Notes: a model not told the origin generated them from the letters alone. Positions 34,083-42,971 are shown, numbered from the stretch's first letter. The stretch: 64,000 nt of DNA from Paraburkholderia haematera (GCF_905220975.1 NZ_CAJNBK010000007.1:229302-293301); one strand, 5' to 3'. Translations and numbers: made by a program.

Positions 34083-34745
34083 TCAACGAAGCGCACTGCT
34101 CGCGCACGCATCCTGGTCCCACACCGCCATCACGTCGCGCACCAGCATCGCGATCGAGGCCGCGCCGAGCTTGTCCTTGATGCTCGCCCGATGCACGTCG
34201 ACGGTCTTCACACTGATCGACAGATCGGAGGCGATACGCTTGCTGCCCTTGCCGTCGATCACGCCGCGCAGCACCTCTTTTTCGCGCGCCGTCAGCGACT
34301 CCAGGCGCCGCTTCAACTCGCGCTGTTTCTGATCGGAGGCGTGACGAAGCGCAGCCAGTTTCAACGCACGTTGCACGCGATCGAGCATCTGTTGCGAGTT
34401 ATACGGCTTCTCGACGAAATCAATCGCGCCGTTCTGCAAAGCGCGCACCGACATTGGAATATCGCCGTGACCGCTGACGAAAATGATCGGCAGCGTCGCA
34501 CCCCGGCGGTTCAGTTCCGCTTGCACATCGAAGCCGCTTTGCTCCGGCATGCGCACATCGAGAACGAGACATGCGGGCACGCCAGGATCAAAAGCGCTTA
34601 GAAATTCGTTTGCATTGGCGAAACCCGCCGACTTCACGCCGACCGATTCGAGCAGCCACGCAAGCGATGTACGCATGCCGTTGTCGTCGTCGACGATATA
34701 GACGACGGGTGCGGGGGACGGTGTGGACTGAGGCATGTGAGACAT
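34083..34745 (-). CDS. iacR1: FixJ/NarL-type response regulator (IacR1-like)
   Basis: A 220-residue response regulator. The receiver domain (residues ~14-128) has acidic pocket VDDDN, phosphoacceptor Asp in LVLDVRMPEQSG and Lys in FVEKPY. A LuxR-type helix-turn-helix follows (LTAREKEVLRGVIDGKGSK, VKTVDVHRASIKDKLG). It is the likely partner of the PAS kinase at 28202; together they match the two-component system reported for IAA-responsive control in P. phytofirmans. Divergent from iacG. Confidence 0.87.
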   Translation of the reverse strand: MSHMPQSTPSPAPVVYIVDDDNGMRTSLAWLLESVGVKSAGFANANEFLSAFDPGVPACLVLDVRMPEQSGFDVQAELNRRGATLPIIFVSGHGDIPMSVRALQNGAIDFVEKPYNSQQMLDRVQRALKLAALRHASDQKQRELKRRLESLTAREKEVLRGVIDGKGSKRIASDLSISVKTVDVHRASIKDKLGAASIAMLVRDVMAVWDQDACASSALR

Positions 34746-34833
34746 GGAGTAAGCCGGAACGGTTCGGGGAGTGTGCGATTCGAAGCGTCTTGCCGCCCCA
34801 TGATAACCATTGAAAAAAGCACTGCAAAGCGAT

Positions 34834-34850
34834 AGTTACCCTGTGGCGCG
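34834..34850. promoter_or_regulatory. motif shared by the iacG and iacA upstream regions
   Basis: AGTTACCC-TGT-GGCGCG lies between iacR1 and iacG and mirrors the element at 29812-29827. It is a candidate IacR1 site, unproved. Confidence 0.35.
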
Positions 34851-35018
34851 GATTAATATCCGGCACTGTGCGCCGCCGCCCAGACACGCATGGGGGAAAG
34901 CTTTAGATGGATTGGGAAAGACGCTCTCCTGCTCACCGCTCGCGCGGATTTCTTTCCGTACGTGGATTGATTACGCTTGAATCCAGATCCATACCGCGTC
35001 TCCCGAGGAACCCAGAAC

Positions 35019-35558
35019 ATGAAGCCGAACCCGCAATCGACTCCCGTTGCTGACGCCGATCTGGCAGTCAGGCAGCAATTCCGTCAGGCTATGGCTCATC
35101 TTTCCGCGGCCGTCAATGTCATCACGACTGCCGGCCCGCATGGACGCTGCGGCGTGACTGCGAGCGCCGTGTGTTCCGTCACCGATACGCCGCCCACGCT
35201 GCTCGTCTGCCTGAACCGATCGAGCGCAATGCACGCCACTTTCGAACGCAATCGGCATGTTTGCATCAACGTGCTGCCCGGCGAGCACGAATTGCTCGCG
35301 CGCCACTTCGCGGGCATGACACACGTACCGATGGAAGAACGCTTTGGCTGGCCGATCTGGGACGAAGGCACACACGGTGTGCCGGTATTGCGCGACGCAC
35401 TCGCGAGTCTGCAGGGCGAAATCGTCGACCTGAAGGAAGTGGGCTCGCACTCGGTGATGTTCGTGAAAACCACAAGCATCAGCGTGCGCAGTGACGGCGA
35501 TGGGTTGATCTATTTCGATCGCAATTTTCACCGCATCAAGCGTTCGGCGCGGCATTGA
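35019..35558 (+). CDS. iacG: flavin reductase, IacG-like
   Basis: A 179-residue flavin reductase of the HpaC/RutF family. It has FRQAMAHLSAAVNVITTAG, the flavin-contact segment GVTASAVCSVTDTPPTLLVCLN and the C-terminal LIYFDRNFHRI. The ATG at 35019 follows GAGGAA. It would deliver reduced flavin to IacA. A single-gene unit divergent from iacR1 and convergent with hypB, marking the edge of the iac region. Confidence 0.87.
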   Translation: MKPNPQSTPVADADLAVRQQFRQAMAHLSAAVNVITTAGPHGRCGVTASAVCSVTDTPPTLLVCLNRSSAMHATFERNRHVCINVLPGEHELLARHFAGMTHVPMEERFGWPIWDEGTHGVPVLRDALASLQGEIVDLKEVGSHSVMFVKTTSISVRSDGDGLIYFDRNFHRIKRSARH

Positions 35559-35601
35559 GCCGACGGGAGAATAGGCACGCAGCCGCGGCGCCGCAGTTCG
35601 C

Positions 35602-36591
35602 TCAAATCACGCCCGCGCTATCGATATCGACTTTGTCTTCGCGGCGGTGCCCCCCGAACGCACACCGCCCCCGAACCCACGCATACCAGGCCTCCATGCC
35701 CTCGCCGCTTTGCGCCGACACCTGCAGAATCTCAATCTGAGGATTGACGCTCCGTGCATAGCCGATGCACCGCTCGACATCAAACCGCAAATACGGCAAC
35801 AGATCGATCTTGTTCAGCAACAACAGCGAACAAGCCCGAAACATATGCGGATATTTGATCGGCTTATCCTCACCTTCCGTCACGGAAAGGATCAGCACCT
35901 TGGCCCCCTCGCCAAGATCGAACAACGCGGGACACACAAGGTTTCCCACATTCTCGATCATCACAACCGAATGCATCGGCGGATCGAGCTGCGTCAGCGC
36001 GCGCGACGCCATCTCCGCATCCAGATGACAGCCCGTGCCCGTGTTGATCTGAACCACGCGCGCACCGGTAGCGCGAATGCGCTCGGCATCGTTCAGCGTC
36101 GCCTGGTCGCCTTCAATCACCGTCAGTGGCAACGTCTCACCCAGATCGTGAATCGTGCGTTCGAGCAAAGTTGTCTTGCCCGCGCCGGGCGAACTCATCA
36201 GGTTCAGCGCGAGAATCGAACGGCCCGCGAGCCAGCCGCGATTGCGCTCGGCAAGCAACTGGTTCTTCGCCAGAATGTCCCGCTCCAACGTGATTGAAGT
36301 GACGCGCTCGCTCCCGTGATCGTGATCGTGATCGTGCGGGTGCTCATGATCGTGCGGGTGATCATGTGCATGAGTATGAGCGTGCACATGCGAGTGATTG
36401 CGCGGATACGAGTGTGCATGGCCCTTCTCATATTCGCTCACTCGCCGATAGGCCGGTTCTTTCGCTCCGGGCACGGCACCCTCCTGCGCGGTTTGCGATT
36501 GCGATTGCGATTGAGATTGCGCCGCTTCCTGCGCATCCAGATCAGTCACTGTCGCGCCCTGCGTGTTCGAGCATCCGCATGTCGTACACAT
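35602..36591 (-). CDS. hypB: hydrogenase nickel incorporation GTPase HypB
   Basis: A 329-residue HypB. The N-terminal MCTTCGC holds the CxxCGC high-affinity nickel motif. Residues ~58-92 carry 16 histidines, a nickel-storage tail like that of rhizobial HypB. The GTPase domain follows with P-loop SSPGAGKTTLLER, IEGDQAT and NKIDLLPYL. It hands nickel to the hydrogenase large subunit with HypA. The ATG overlaps the hypA stop by one base (TGATG); the longer frame to 36882 is out of family. Last gene of the hydrogenase operon. Confidence 0.96.
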   Translation of the reverse strand: MCTTCGCSNTQGATVTDLDAQEAAQSQSQSQSQTAQEGAVPGAKEPAYRRVSEYEKGHAHSYPRNHSHVHAHTHAHDHPHDHEHPHDHDHDHGSERVTSITLERDILAKNQLLAERNRGWLAGRSILALNLMSSPGAGKTTLLERTIHDLGETLPLTVIEGDQATLNDAERIRATGARVVQINTGTGCHLDAEMASRALTQLDPPMHSVVMIENVGNLVCPALFDLGEGAKVLILSVTEGEDKPIKYPHMFRACSLLLLNKIDLLPYLRFDVERCIGYARSVNPQIEILQVSAQSGEGMEAWYAWVRGRCAFGGHRREDKVDIDSAGVI

Positions 36592-36920
36592 CACACCACC
36601 TCCATCTGCCGGATCTTCAACTGCTGCCCCGAAATCAGTTCGAGATTTGCACTCCCGCATTCGCACTGCCCGAACGGCACATCGATGTCGAGCGTCTCGC
36701 CACACGCGAGGCAACGTGCCTGCCCGGGCATCTCGATGATTTCCAGCTTTGCGCCCTCCACCGCCGTATCCTTCGCGCAAACGTCGAAGCAAAACCGGAT
36801 CGCGTCGGGCATTACCGCCGACAACTTCCCAATCTCCAGCGTCACACGTCTTACGCGCGCGCCGTTGGCCTGCTCCGCGCAAATCTCGACGACGCTGTTG
36901 GCAATACTCAACTCATGCAT
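36591..36920 (-). CDS. hypA: hydrogenase nickel insertion protein HypA
   Basis: A 109-residue HypA. The start MHELSIAN is chosen over a site three codons upstream because the nickel-binding His2 of HypA must be at the N-terminus. The structural zinc site is formed by CLACG and CECG. It works with HypB in nickel delivery. It lies 18 bases after hypE. Confidence 0.96.
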   Translation of the reverse strand: MHELSIANSVVEICAEQANGARVRRVTLEIGKLSAVMPDAIRFCFDVCAKDTAVEGAKLEIIEMPGQARCLACGETLDIDVPFGQCECGSANLELISGQQLKIRQMEVV

Positions 36921-36938
36921 GGCGCGCACCTCCAGCCG

Positions 36939-38012
36939 TCAGCAGATGCGCGGCAGTTGTTCGCCCACCAGCATATCGACGATGCGCTGCCCGCCGAACA
37001 CTGTCTGCATCACGACGAGCCCATCGTCGCCTGCTTCCACCCTGCCGATTGCGGCCGCTTCGCGCCCCGCCGGATGCGCGCGCATAACCGCGAGCACCCG
37101 CTCGGCGGCATCGGCGGGCACGACGGCCACCAGTTTGCCCTCGTTGGCCAGATACAGCGGATCGAGGCCGAGAATCTCGCAGGCGCCCTTGACCTGCTCG
37201 CGTAACGGCAGGTCCGCTTCGCGCAGACGTATCGTCACGTTCGAACTCTGTGCAAACTCGTTCAACACGGTCGCGACACCGCCGCGAGTCGCGTCGCGCA
37301 AGCAATGAATTTCCGGACACGCATCAAGCATTGCCGCAATCAGGCTGCCGAGCGGACAACAATCGCTTTCTACGTCGGCTTCCAGTGCAAGTTGCTGACG
37401 TGCCATCAGAATCGCCGCGCCGTGATCGCCGAGATAACCGTTGACGATCACGACGTCGCCAGCACGCGCGTTGCGAGCCGAAATCGACACGTCGCGGCGC
37501 ACCACGCCGATGCCGGCGGTGTTGATGAAAAGTTTGTCCGCACAACCGCGTTCCACCACTTTGGTATCGCCCGTCACGATCGCGACGCCCGCGTCAAGCG
37601 CGACCCGTTGCATGCTCGCAGCGACACGCCGCAAGATATCGACGGCAAGACCCTCTTCGATCACCACCGCGCAGGAGAGGTATAACGGCGTCGCGCCGCA
37701 CACCGCCAGATCGTTGACCGTGCCCGATACGGCCAGCGTGCCGATGTCGCCACCAGGAAAGAACAGCGGATCGACCACGTAGCTATCGGTCGTGAAGGCG
37801 AGACGGTCCCCGTGCCTGGCGAGCTCGGCGAGCGCGAATACGGCCTGATCTTCCAGCGCGGCGAGCGTGGGATTGTCGAAGGTCGAAACGAAGACGTCTT
37901 CGATGAGATCGCGCATTGCACGGCCACCGCTCCCGTGCGCGAGATTGACGGTAGCGTCGCGTACCCGGCGATGGGCCGCCGGCTGCAAAGATTCGGACGC
38001 CCGGTCGTTCAT
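36939..38012 (-). CDS. hypE: hydrogenase expression/formation protein HypE
   Basis: A 357-residue AIR-synthetase-fold protein that dehydrates the carbamoyl group on its C-terminal Cys to give the cyanide ligand of the NiFe site. The N-terminal NLAHGSGGRAMRDLIE and the exact C-terminal PRIC with the acceptor Cys are present. Start overlaps the hypD stop by 4 bases. Confidence 0.97.
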   Translation of the reverse strand: MNDRASESLQPAAHRRVRDATVNLAHGSGGRAMRDLIEDVFVSTFDNPTLAALEDQAVFALAELARHGDRLAFTTDSYVVDPLFFPGGDIGTLAVSGTVNDLAVCGATPLYLSCAVVIEEGLAVDILRRVAASMQRVALDAGVAIVTGDTKVVERGCADKLFINTAGIGVVRRDVSISARNARAGDVVIVNGYLGDHGAAILMARQQLALEADVESDCCPLGSLIAAMLDACPEIHCLRDATRGGVATVLNEFAQSSNVTIRLREADLPLREQVKGACEILGLDPLYLANEGKLVAVVPADAAERVLAVMRAHPAGREAAAIGRVEAGDDGLVVMQTVFGGQRIVDMLVGEQLPRIC

Positions 38013-39283
38013 GAATGGCCCCGCATGATGGGTGCAGAGGCTGCATCAGCCGCAGCCGCAGCCGCAGCCGCAACCGCCACGGCACCGGCACCGGCACCCA
38101 GGCATACGGGCGCCGATTCACCGGGAGATCGCACGCCTTGCCGCGCAACGCGCCGTTCGTCGATCCGTGACGTATCGATACGCCCATAGTTGTAGTAAGC
38201 CGCGCACGCGCCCTCGCTCGACACCATCAACGAGCCGAGCGGCGACTCCGGCGTGCAGGCGGTGCCGAACACCTTGCACTGATGCGGCTTGATCACGCCC
38301 TTCAGCACCTCGCCGCATTGGCACGCTTTCGGGTCGGCAATCTTGAGGTTCGGCACAGGGAACTTGCGCTCCGCGTCGAACGCGGCGAACGTCTCACGAA
38401 CCCTCACACCCGAATGATCGATCGAACCCAGCCCACGCCATTCGAAGAACTCGCGCGTCTCGAACACGCGCGTCACCGCCGACAAAGCCTGCGCATTGCC
38501 ATCTTCCGTCACGACGCGGCCATACTGGTTCTCCACCTCGCAGCGCCCTTCTTCGATCTGACGCAACACCATCCACATCGATTGCAAGATATCGAGCGGC
38601 TCGAATCCGGCCACGGTGATCGGCTTGCGATAGTGCCGCGCGATGAAATCATAGGGCCGCGTGCCGATCACCATACTGACGTGCCCAGGGCCGAGAAAAC
38701 CGTCGAGGTGCAAGTCGGGCGAATCGAGAATCGCCTTGATGGTGGGAATGATCGTGATGTGATTGCAGAATAGCGAGAAGTTGTGGATCTTTTTCGCCTG
38801 CGCCTGCAGGACCGTCATCGCGGTGCTGGGCATGGTCGTCTCGAAGCCCAGTCCGAAGAAAATCACCTCCCGGTCGGGGTTGAGCTGCGCGATCTTCAAT
38901 GCGTCGAGCGGCGAATAGACCATGCGCACGTCGGCGCCGTCGGCTTTTGCTTTCAGTAGACTCTTCTTCGAACCCGGTACACGCATCGCGTCGCCGAAGG
39001 TCGTGAAGATCACCTCCGGACGCTCGGCCAACGCAACGCAATCGTCGACACGCCCCATCGGCAGCACGCACACCGGGCAACCGGGACCATGCACGAACTC
39101 CACCGTGTCAGGCAGCAATTGCTGGATGCCATAGCGAAAAATCGTATGCGTGTGGCCGCCACACACTTCCATGATCTGCAGCGGCCGTTGTCTGGCACGT
39201 TCAATGCGGGACACCAGCGCACGAATTTCCTTCTCCAGCGTTTTTGCCTTGTGCGGGTCGCGAAACTCGTCGACATATTTCAT
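38009..39283 (-). CDS. hypD: hydrogenase formation protein HypD with Ala-rich tail
   Basis: A 424-residue HypD, the [4Fe-4S] scaffold on which Fe(CN)2CO is assembled with HypC. The conserved blocks MEVCGGHTHTIFRYG, GPGCPVCVLP, FFGLGFETTMPSTA and CQCGEVLKG are present. The usual HypD ends around 375 residues, at about YYNYGR. Here about 50 more follow, ending in a low-complexity Gly/Ala run encoded by hexanucleotide repeats. Coupled to neighbours by 4-base overlaps on both sides. Confidence 0.95.
   Translation of the reverse strand: MKYVDEFRDPHKAKTLEKEIRALVSRIERARQRPLQIMEVCGGHTHTIFRYGIQQLLPDTVEFVHGPGCPVCVLPMGRVDDCVALAERPEVIFTTFGDAMRVPGSKKSLLKAKADGADVRMVYSPLDALKIAQLNPDREVIFFGLGFETTMPSTAMTVLQAQAKKIHNFSLFCNHITIIPTIKAILDSPDLHLDGFLGPGHVSMVIGTRPYDFIARHYRKPITVAGFEPLDILQSMWMVLRQIEEGRCEVENQYGRVVTEDGNAQALSAVTRVFETREFFEWRGLGSIDHSGVRVRETFAAFDAERKFPVPNLKIADPKACQCGEVLKGVIKPHQCKVFGTACTPESPLGSLMVSSEGACAAYYNYGRIDTSRIDERRVARQGVRSPGESAPVCLGAGAGAVAVAAAAAAAADAASAPIMRGHS
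38049..38098. repeat. hexanucleotide repeats inside the 3' end of hypD
   Basis: Four perfect GCCGCA units (38049-38072) and, nearby, three GGCACC units (38081-38098) encode the Ala- and Gly/Ala-rich tail of HypD. Both could slip in length while staying in frame. Confidence 0.85.
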
Positions 39284-39996
39284 GGCGCGCCTCCTTCCGC
39301 TGACCCTGCAAGGCCGGTCGAAGCCGCGAGGCCGCCGCGGTCGTCAGCAAGCAGCGTATGCACGAGGTCCCACAGAATGTGATAAATCGCGACGTGGGTC
39401 TCCTGCACGCGGTGAATGCTGTCGCTTCTCACCACGAGACAATGGTCGACAGCGGCGCTGCTCGCCATCCGTCCGCCATCGTGGCCAGACAGCCCGATGG
39501 TCAGGAGCCCGATCTCTTTCGCTTTTGTAAAGGCCATCAGCAGGTTTTCGGAATTTCCGCTGGTCGACACGCCGATCAGCGCATCGCCACGCCGCCCTTG
39601 CGCCACCAGTTGCCGCACGAAAATATGGCTGAAGCCGACATCGTTGCCGACCGCCGTCATCATGGCCACGTCGGCCACCAGATTGATCGCGGTCAGCGCC
39701 GGACGGCCCGTGGTCACCGGATGCAGAAACTCGACGGCGATATGCGAGGCATCGCAGCTCGAGCCCCCATTGCCCATGGTGAAAAGCCTGCCGTCGCGGC
39801 GGTACATGTCGGCGATCGCATGAGCAATCCGCACCATCGCCGGACCGTTTTCGTCGAAGAACTGCCGTTTGGTGTCGACGCTATCCTGTGCTTTCAGACG
39901 CACGGATTCGAGCAACGCGGCGTCGAGCCTGTCCGCATCCTGGTGCGCGCCGTGCAGGAACGGATATAACGCCTGCAGCGATTCATGTTCGGGCAT
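39280..39996 (-). CDS. SIS-domain phosphosugar isomerase-like protein (GmhA-like) in hyp operon
   Basis: A 238-residue SIS-domain protein resembling D-sedoheptulose-7-phosphate isomerase. It has GRLFTMGNGGSSCDASHIAVEF, the sugar-phosphate loop STSGNSENLL and HRVQETHVAIYHILWDLVH. It sits between hypC and hypD and overlaps hypD by 4 bases. Similar genes occur in hyp operons of actinobacterial-type hydrogenases. Whether it makes LPS heptose or serves hydrogenase maturation is unknown; the location in a maturation operon argues for the latter (inference). Confidence 0.85.
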   Translation of the reverse strand: MPEHESLQALYPFLHGAHQDADRLDAALLESVRLKAQDSVDTKRQFFDENGPAMVRIAHAIADMYRRDGRLFTMGNGGSSCDASHIAVEFLHPVTTGRPALTAINLVADVAMMTAVGNDVGFSHIFVRQLVAQGRRGDALIGVSTSGNSENLLMAFTKAKEIGLLTIGLSGHDGGRMASSAAVDHCLVVRSDSIHRVQETHVAIYHILWDLVHTLLADDRGGLAASTGLAGSAEGGAP

Positions 39997-40026
39997 GCCG
40001 GTCTCCGTTAGCTTCCGACCGCGTAC

Positions 40027-40323
40027 TCATGGCGCACTGCGCAATTCTTCGCGCAGCTCGGCCATGTCTTCCATCTCACCCTGCGCGACGCCTAGTTCAC
40101 GCAATAACGCGAGCGTGCGTGCGGCTTCCTGCTCGTCGAGCCGGCTCATCGCGAAGCCCACATGCACCAGCACCCATTCGCCAATGCACGCGCTCGCCGG
40201 CCGTCCTTCCTCGATCACGAAGGCGATATTGATCACGCGCCGCACGCCGCCGACGTTGACGAGCGCGAGATCGTTCGCCGCGTCGGTCACTTCGACGATT
40301 TGTCCTGGGATGCCTAAACACAT
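40027..40323 (-). CDS. hypC: hydrogenase assembly chaperone HypC
   Basis: A 98-residue HypC/HupF family protein. The start MCLGIPGQ is required because Cys2 binds the Fe(CN)2CO unit; a longer frame from 40341 is rejected. It also has VNVGGVRRVINIAF and GEWVLVHVGFAMSRLDEQEA. It carries the iron fragment from HypD-HypE to the large subunit. Confidence 0.96.
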   Translation of the reverse strand: MCLGIPGQIVEVTDAANDLALVNVGGVRRVINIAFVIEEGRPASACIGEWVLVHVGFAMSRLDEQEAARTLALLRELGVAQGEMEDMAELREELRSAP

Positions 40324-40412
40324 GTTGCTCTCCCCTTGCACGCCCTTTGACCCGCTTTTTGCGGCGCTCCGGCTGTATTGCTACCTCTGCGCCACGACTC
40401 GAACACCCGCTT

Positions 40413-42824
40413 TCAAAGGCCGCTGCGGTGCCGCGCCGCCGCTACCACTGCCTGTCCTAGCGACAGACCGCCGTCGTTGGCCGGCACCTGCCGGTGCGTC
40501 AGCACACGAAAACCTGCTGCGCCAAGCCGCGCGGCCACCTGTTCAAACAGAATGCGATTCTGAAAAACACCGCCGGACAATGCAACACTGCGAGCATCGA
40601 CGGGACCTGTCAGCAGGTCGGCCAGGCATTCGACCATGCGCACGATCGCGATGGCCAGCCCCTTGTGAAACCGCGCGGCGACGACGGGCACGGATGTGCC
40701 GCGCAACACATCGTCGAGCAAGGCTTCCCACATCGGCCTCGGCTCGATGCAACGCAAGCCGTCAGGCAGGGTGCTGACGATTTCAAACGGATATGCATGG
40801 GTATCGCCGTCGTCCTGCAGCGCGTGCGGATCGACCAGCGCCTCAAGCTCGATCGCCGCCTGCCCTTCGTAAAGCACGCGCTCCCGGCACACGCCGAGCG
40901 TCGCCGCCACGGCATCGAACAGACGGCCCACCGAGCTTGCCAGCGGACTATTGACGCGTTGCGCGATCATCGTATCGAGCGCGGCGCGGGGACGGCTGCT
41001 CAGGAACTGCTGCACGTCGAGCCCGACGTATTGCCGCGTGAAACCACGCCAATCGAATGCGGCCATCAAATGCGCGTAAGCGCTGCGCCACGGTTCGTCG
41101 ATAGCGCGTGTGCCGCCGGGCATCGCAACCGGCTTGAAGGTGCCAAGGCGCGTAAAGCCGCGATAATCCGTCAGCATGAATTCGCCGCCCCACAGCGTGC
41201 CGTCGTCGCCGAAACCAAGACCGTCGAGCGCCACGCCGAGCATCGGCGGCGCATCGCGTGCGACGCCGTTTTCCGCCATGCACGCGGCGAGATGCGCGTG
41301 ATGATGCTGCACCTCGACCACCGGAATCCGCCACGCTTGCGCGAGGTCGTAGCCGATCTTGCGCGACAGATACTCGGGGTGAAAATCGAGCGCCACCGCC
41401 TGCGGTTCATGTTCGAACAGACGCAGATACTGCGCCACCGAGCGGCGATAGTCCGCGTAGGTCAACGCGTCTTCCAGATCGCCGAGGTGGTGCGAGACGA
41501 TTGCCTGAGCATTGCGCGCAAGGCAGAAGGTGTTTTTGAGCTCACCGCCCATTGCCAGCACCGCCGGCATGTCGGCGAAGCCGTCCGGCAACAGCAACGG
41601 CGCCGGCGCATAGCCCCGCGCGCGCCGCAACACGCGCGGTTCGCCCTGCACCACGCGGGCCACCGAATCGTCAACCCGGCGAGCGATATCGCGATCGTGC
41701 ATCAGGAAGACATCGGCAATGCGGCCGAGACGCGCGCGGGCATCCGCGTTATCGATGCACGGCGGCTCGTCGCTGGTATTGCCGCTTGTCACCACGAGCG
41801 CCGAGTCGATCGACTCCATCAGCAGGCGATGCAACGGCGTGGAGGGCAGCATGAAACCCAGCGTGCCCACTCCCCGCGCCACGCTCGGCGCGACGCACTC
41901 CGCGCCGTCGGCCCCCATGATGACAATCGGTCCGGCCGCGCTTTGCAACAGCGCGAGTTCTGCGGGGCTCGGCGTGCAATAGCGGCGTACGGCCGGCAGA
42001 TCGCGCGCCATTAACGCAAACGGTTTGCGCTCGCGGCGTTTCAGTTGACGCAAGCGCGCCACCGCGGCTTCATCGCAGGCGTCGCAGGCAAGCTGAAAAC
42101 CGCCCAGCCCTTTGATCGCCACAATCGAGCCGTGACGCAACAGCAGGCTCGCCGCGCGGCAGGGATCGTCACCATCGGCACGTGCGCCGTGCCGGCCTTC
42201 CAGCCAGACGCGCGGGCCGCATACCGGACACGCGACTGGTTGCGCATGAAAGCGCCGGTCGGCGGGATCTTCATACTCGGCGCGGCACGCGTCGCACAGG
42301 TCGAACGCGGCCATGGTCGTATTGACACGATCGTAGGGAATGGCCTGAATGATCGAAAGACGCGGCCCGCAATGCGTGCAGTTCGTAAACGGATAACGGT
42401 AACGCCGGTTCGCCGGGACGGCGATCTCGGCGGCACAGTCGGCGCAGACCATGGCGTCAGGCGTGACGCCCGTCTGCACATGACCGGTCACGCTCGCCAC
42501 AATGCGGAAATCGCTGGCCTCGGCCGCTTCGCTCAGTTGATGCCGCTCGATCGCGTCGATGCGCGCGAGCGGCGGACACTCGGTGCTCAGGCTCTCGATG
42601 AAACGTTGCAACGTCCACGCATCGCCCCAGGCATGAATCAGCACACCGTCGCTATCGTTGCGTACGTCGCCGACCACCCCGCATGCATGCGCGAGCCGCC
42701 ACACGGTCGGCCGGAAACCGACGCCTTGCACGAGGCCACGAACACGAATTTCCTCGCCGACCGGCCCGGTGACCGCCGGGTGCTGGGCCGAAGATTGTCC
42801 GGCAGATTGTGCTTGCGTGCTCAT
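40413..42824 (-). CDS. hypF: carbamoyltransferase HypF
   Basis: An ~803-residue HypF that makes the carbamoyl group passed to HypE. Domains in order: acylphosphatase (VRGLVQGVGFRPTVWRLA), two zinc fingers (CADC..CTHC and CDAC..CPVC), a YrdC-like domain (GGFQLACDA, KRRERKPFALM) and a Kae1-like C-terminal domain (HHHAHLAACMAENG, LSGGVFQN). The ATG at 42824 with GGGAGG upstream is chosen over a GTG two codons earlier. An 89-base gap separates it from hypC. Confidence 0.96.
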   Translation of the reverse strand: MSTQAQSAGQSSAQHPAVTGPVGEEIRVRGLVQGVGFRPTVWRLAHACGVVGDVRNDSDGVLIHAWGDAWTLQRFIESLSTECPPLARIDAIERHQLSEAAEASDFRIVASVTGHVQTGVTPDAMVCADCAAEIAVPANRRYRYPFTNCTHCGPRLSIIQAIPYDRVNTTMAAFDLCDACRAEYEDPADRRFHAQPVACPVCGPRVWLEGRHGARADGDDPCRAASLLLRHGSIVAIKGLGGFQLACDACDEAAVARLRQLKRRERKPFALMARDLPAVRRYCTPSPAELALLQSAAGPIVIMGADGAECVAPSVARGVGTLGFMLPSTPLHRLLMESIDSALVVTSGNTSDEPPCIDNADARARLGRIADVFLMHDRDIARRVDDSVARVVQGEPRVLRRARGYAPAPLLLPDGFADMPAVLAMGGELKNTFCLARNAQAIVSHHLGDLEDALTYADYRRSVAQYLRLFEHEPQAVALDFHPEYLSRKIGYDLAQAWRIPVVEVQHHHAHLAACMAENGVARDAPPMLGVALDGLGFGDDGTLWGGEFMLTDYRGFTRLGTFKPVAMPGGTRAIDEPWRSAYAHLMAAFDWRGFTRQYVGLDVQQFLSSRPRAALDTMIAQRVNSPLASSVGRLFDAVAATLGVCRERVLYEGQAAIELEALVDPHALQDDGDTHAYPFEIVSTLPDGLRCIEPRPMWEALLDDVLRGTSVPVVAARFHKGLAIAIVRMVECLADLLTGPVDARSVALSGGVFQNRILFEQVAARLGAAGFRVLTHRQVPANDGGLSLGQAVVAAARHRSGL

Positions 42825-42848
42825 CGCCACCTCCCTGGCTGCTACCGC

Positions 42849-42950
42849 CTACATGTTGCGGATGCGCAGATAGCGCTTGATGTCCTTTATATTCGCGAGC
42901 ACGCCGACAACCAGTGCCGGCAACAAGAGGTACTTCAGTAAGCCTTTCAT
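42849..42950 (-). CDS. 33-residue membrane microprotein of the hydrogenase operon (DUF6893-like)
   Basis: The minus strand encodes 33 residues, MKGLLKYLLLPALVVGVLAN then a basic tail (KDIKRYLRIRNM). A GGGAGG ribosome site lies 4 bases before the ATG. One hydrophobic span of ~15 residues with positive charges on both sides fits a single-pass inner-membrane peptide. It stands between the endopeptidase gene and hypF, 21 and 24 bases from each. It resembles tiny conserved peptides seen in group 1h hydrogenase loci. The role is unknown; membrane anchoring of the enzyme is a guess. Confidence 0.8.
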   Translation of the reverse strand: MKGLLKYLLLPALVVGVLANIKDIKRYLRIRNM

Positions 42951-42971
42951 GACGCCTCCCACTTCAGTTTT

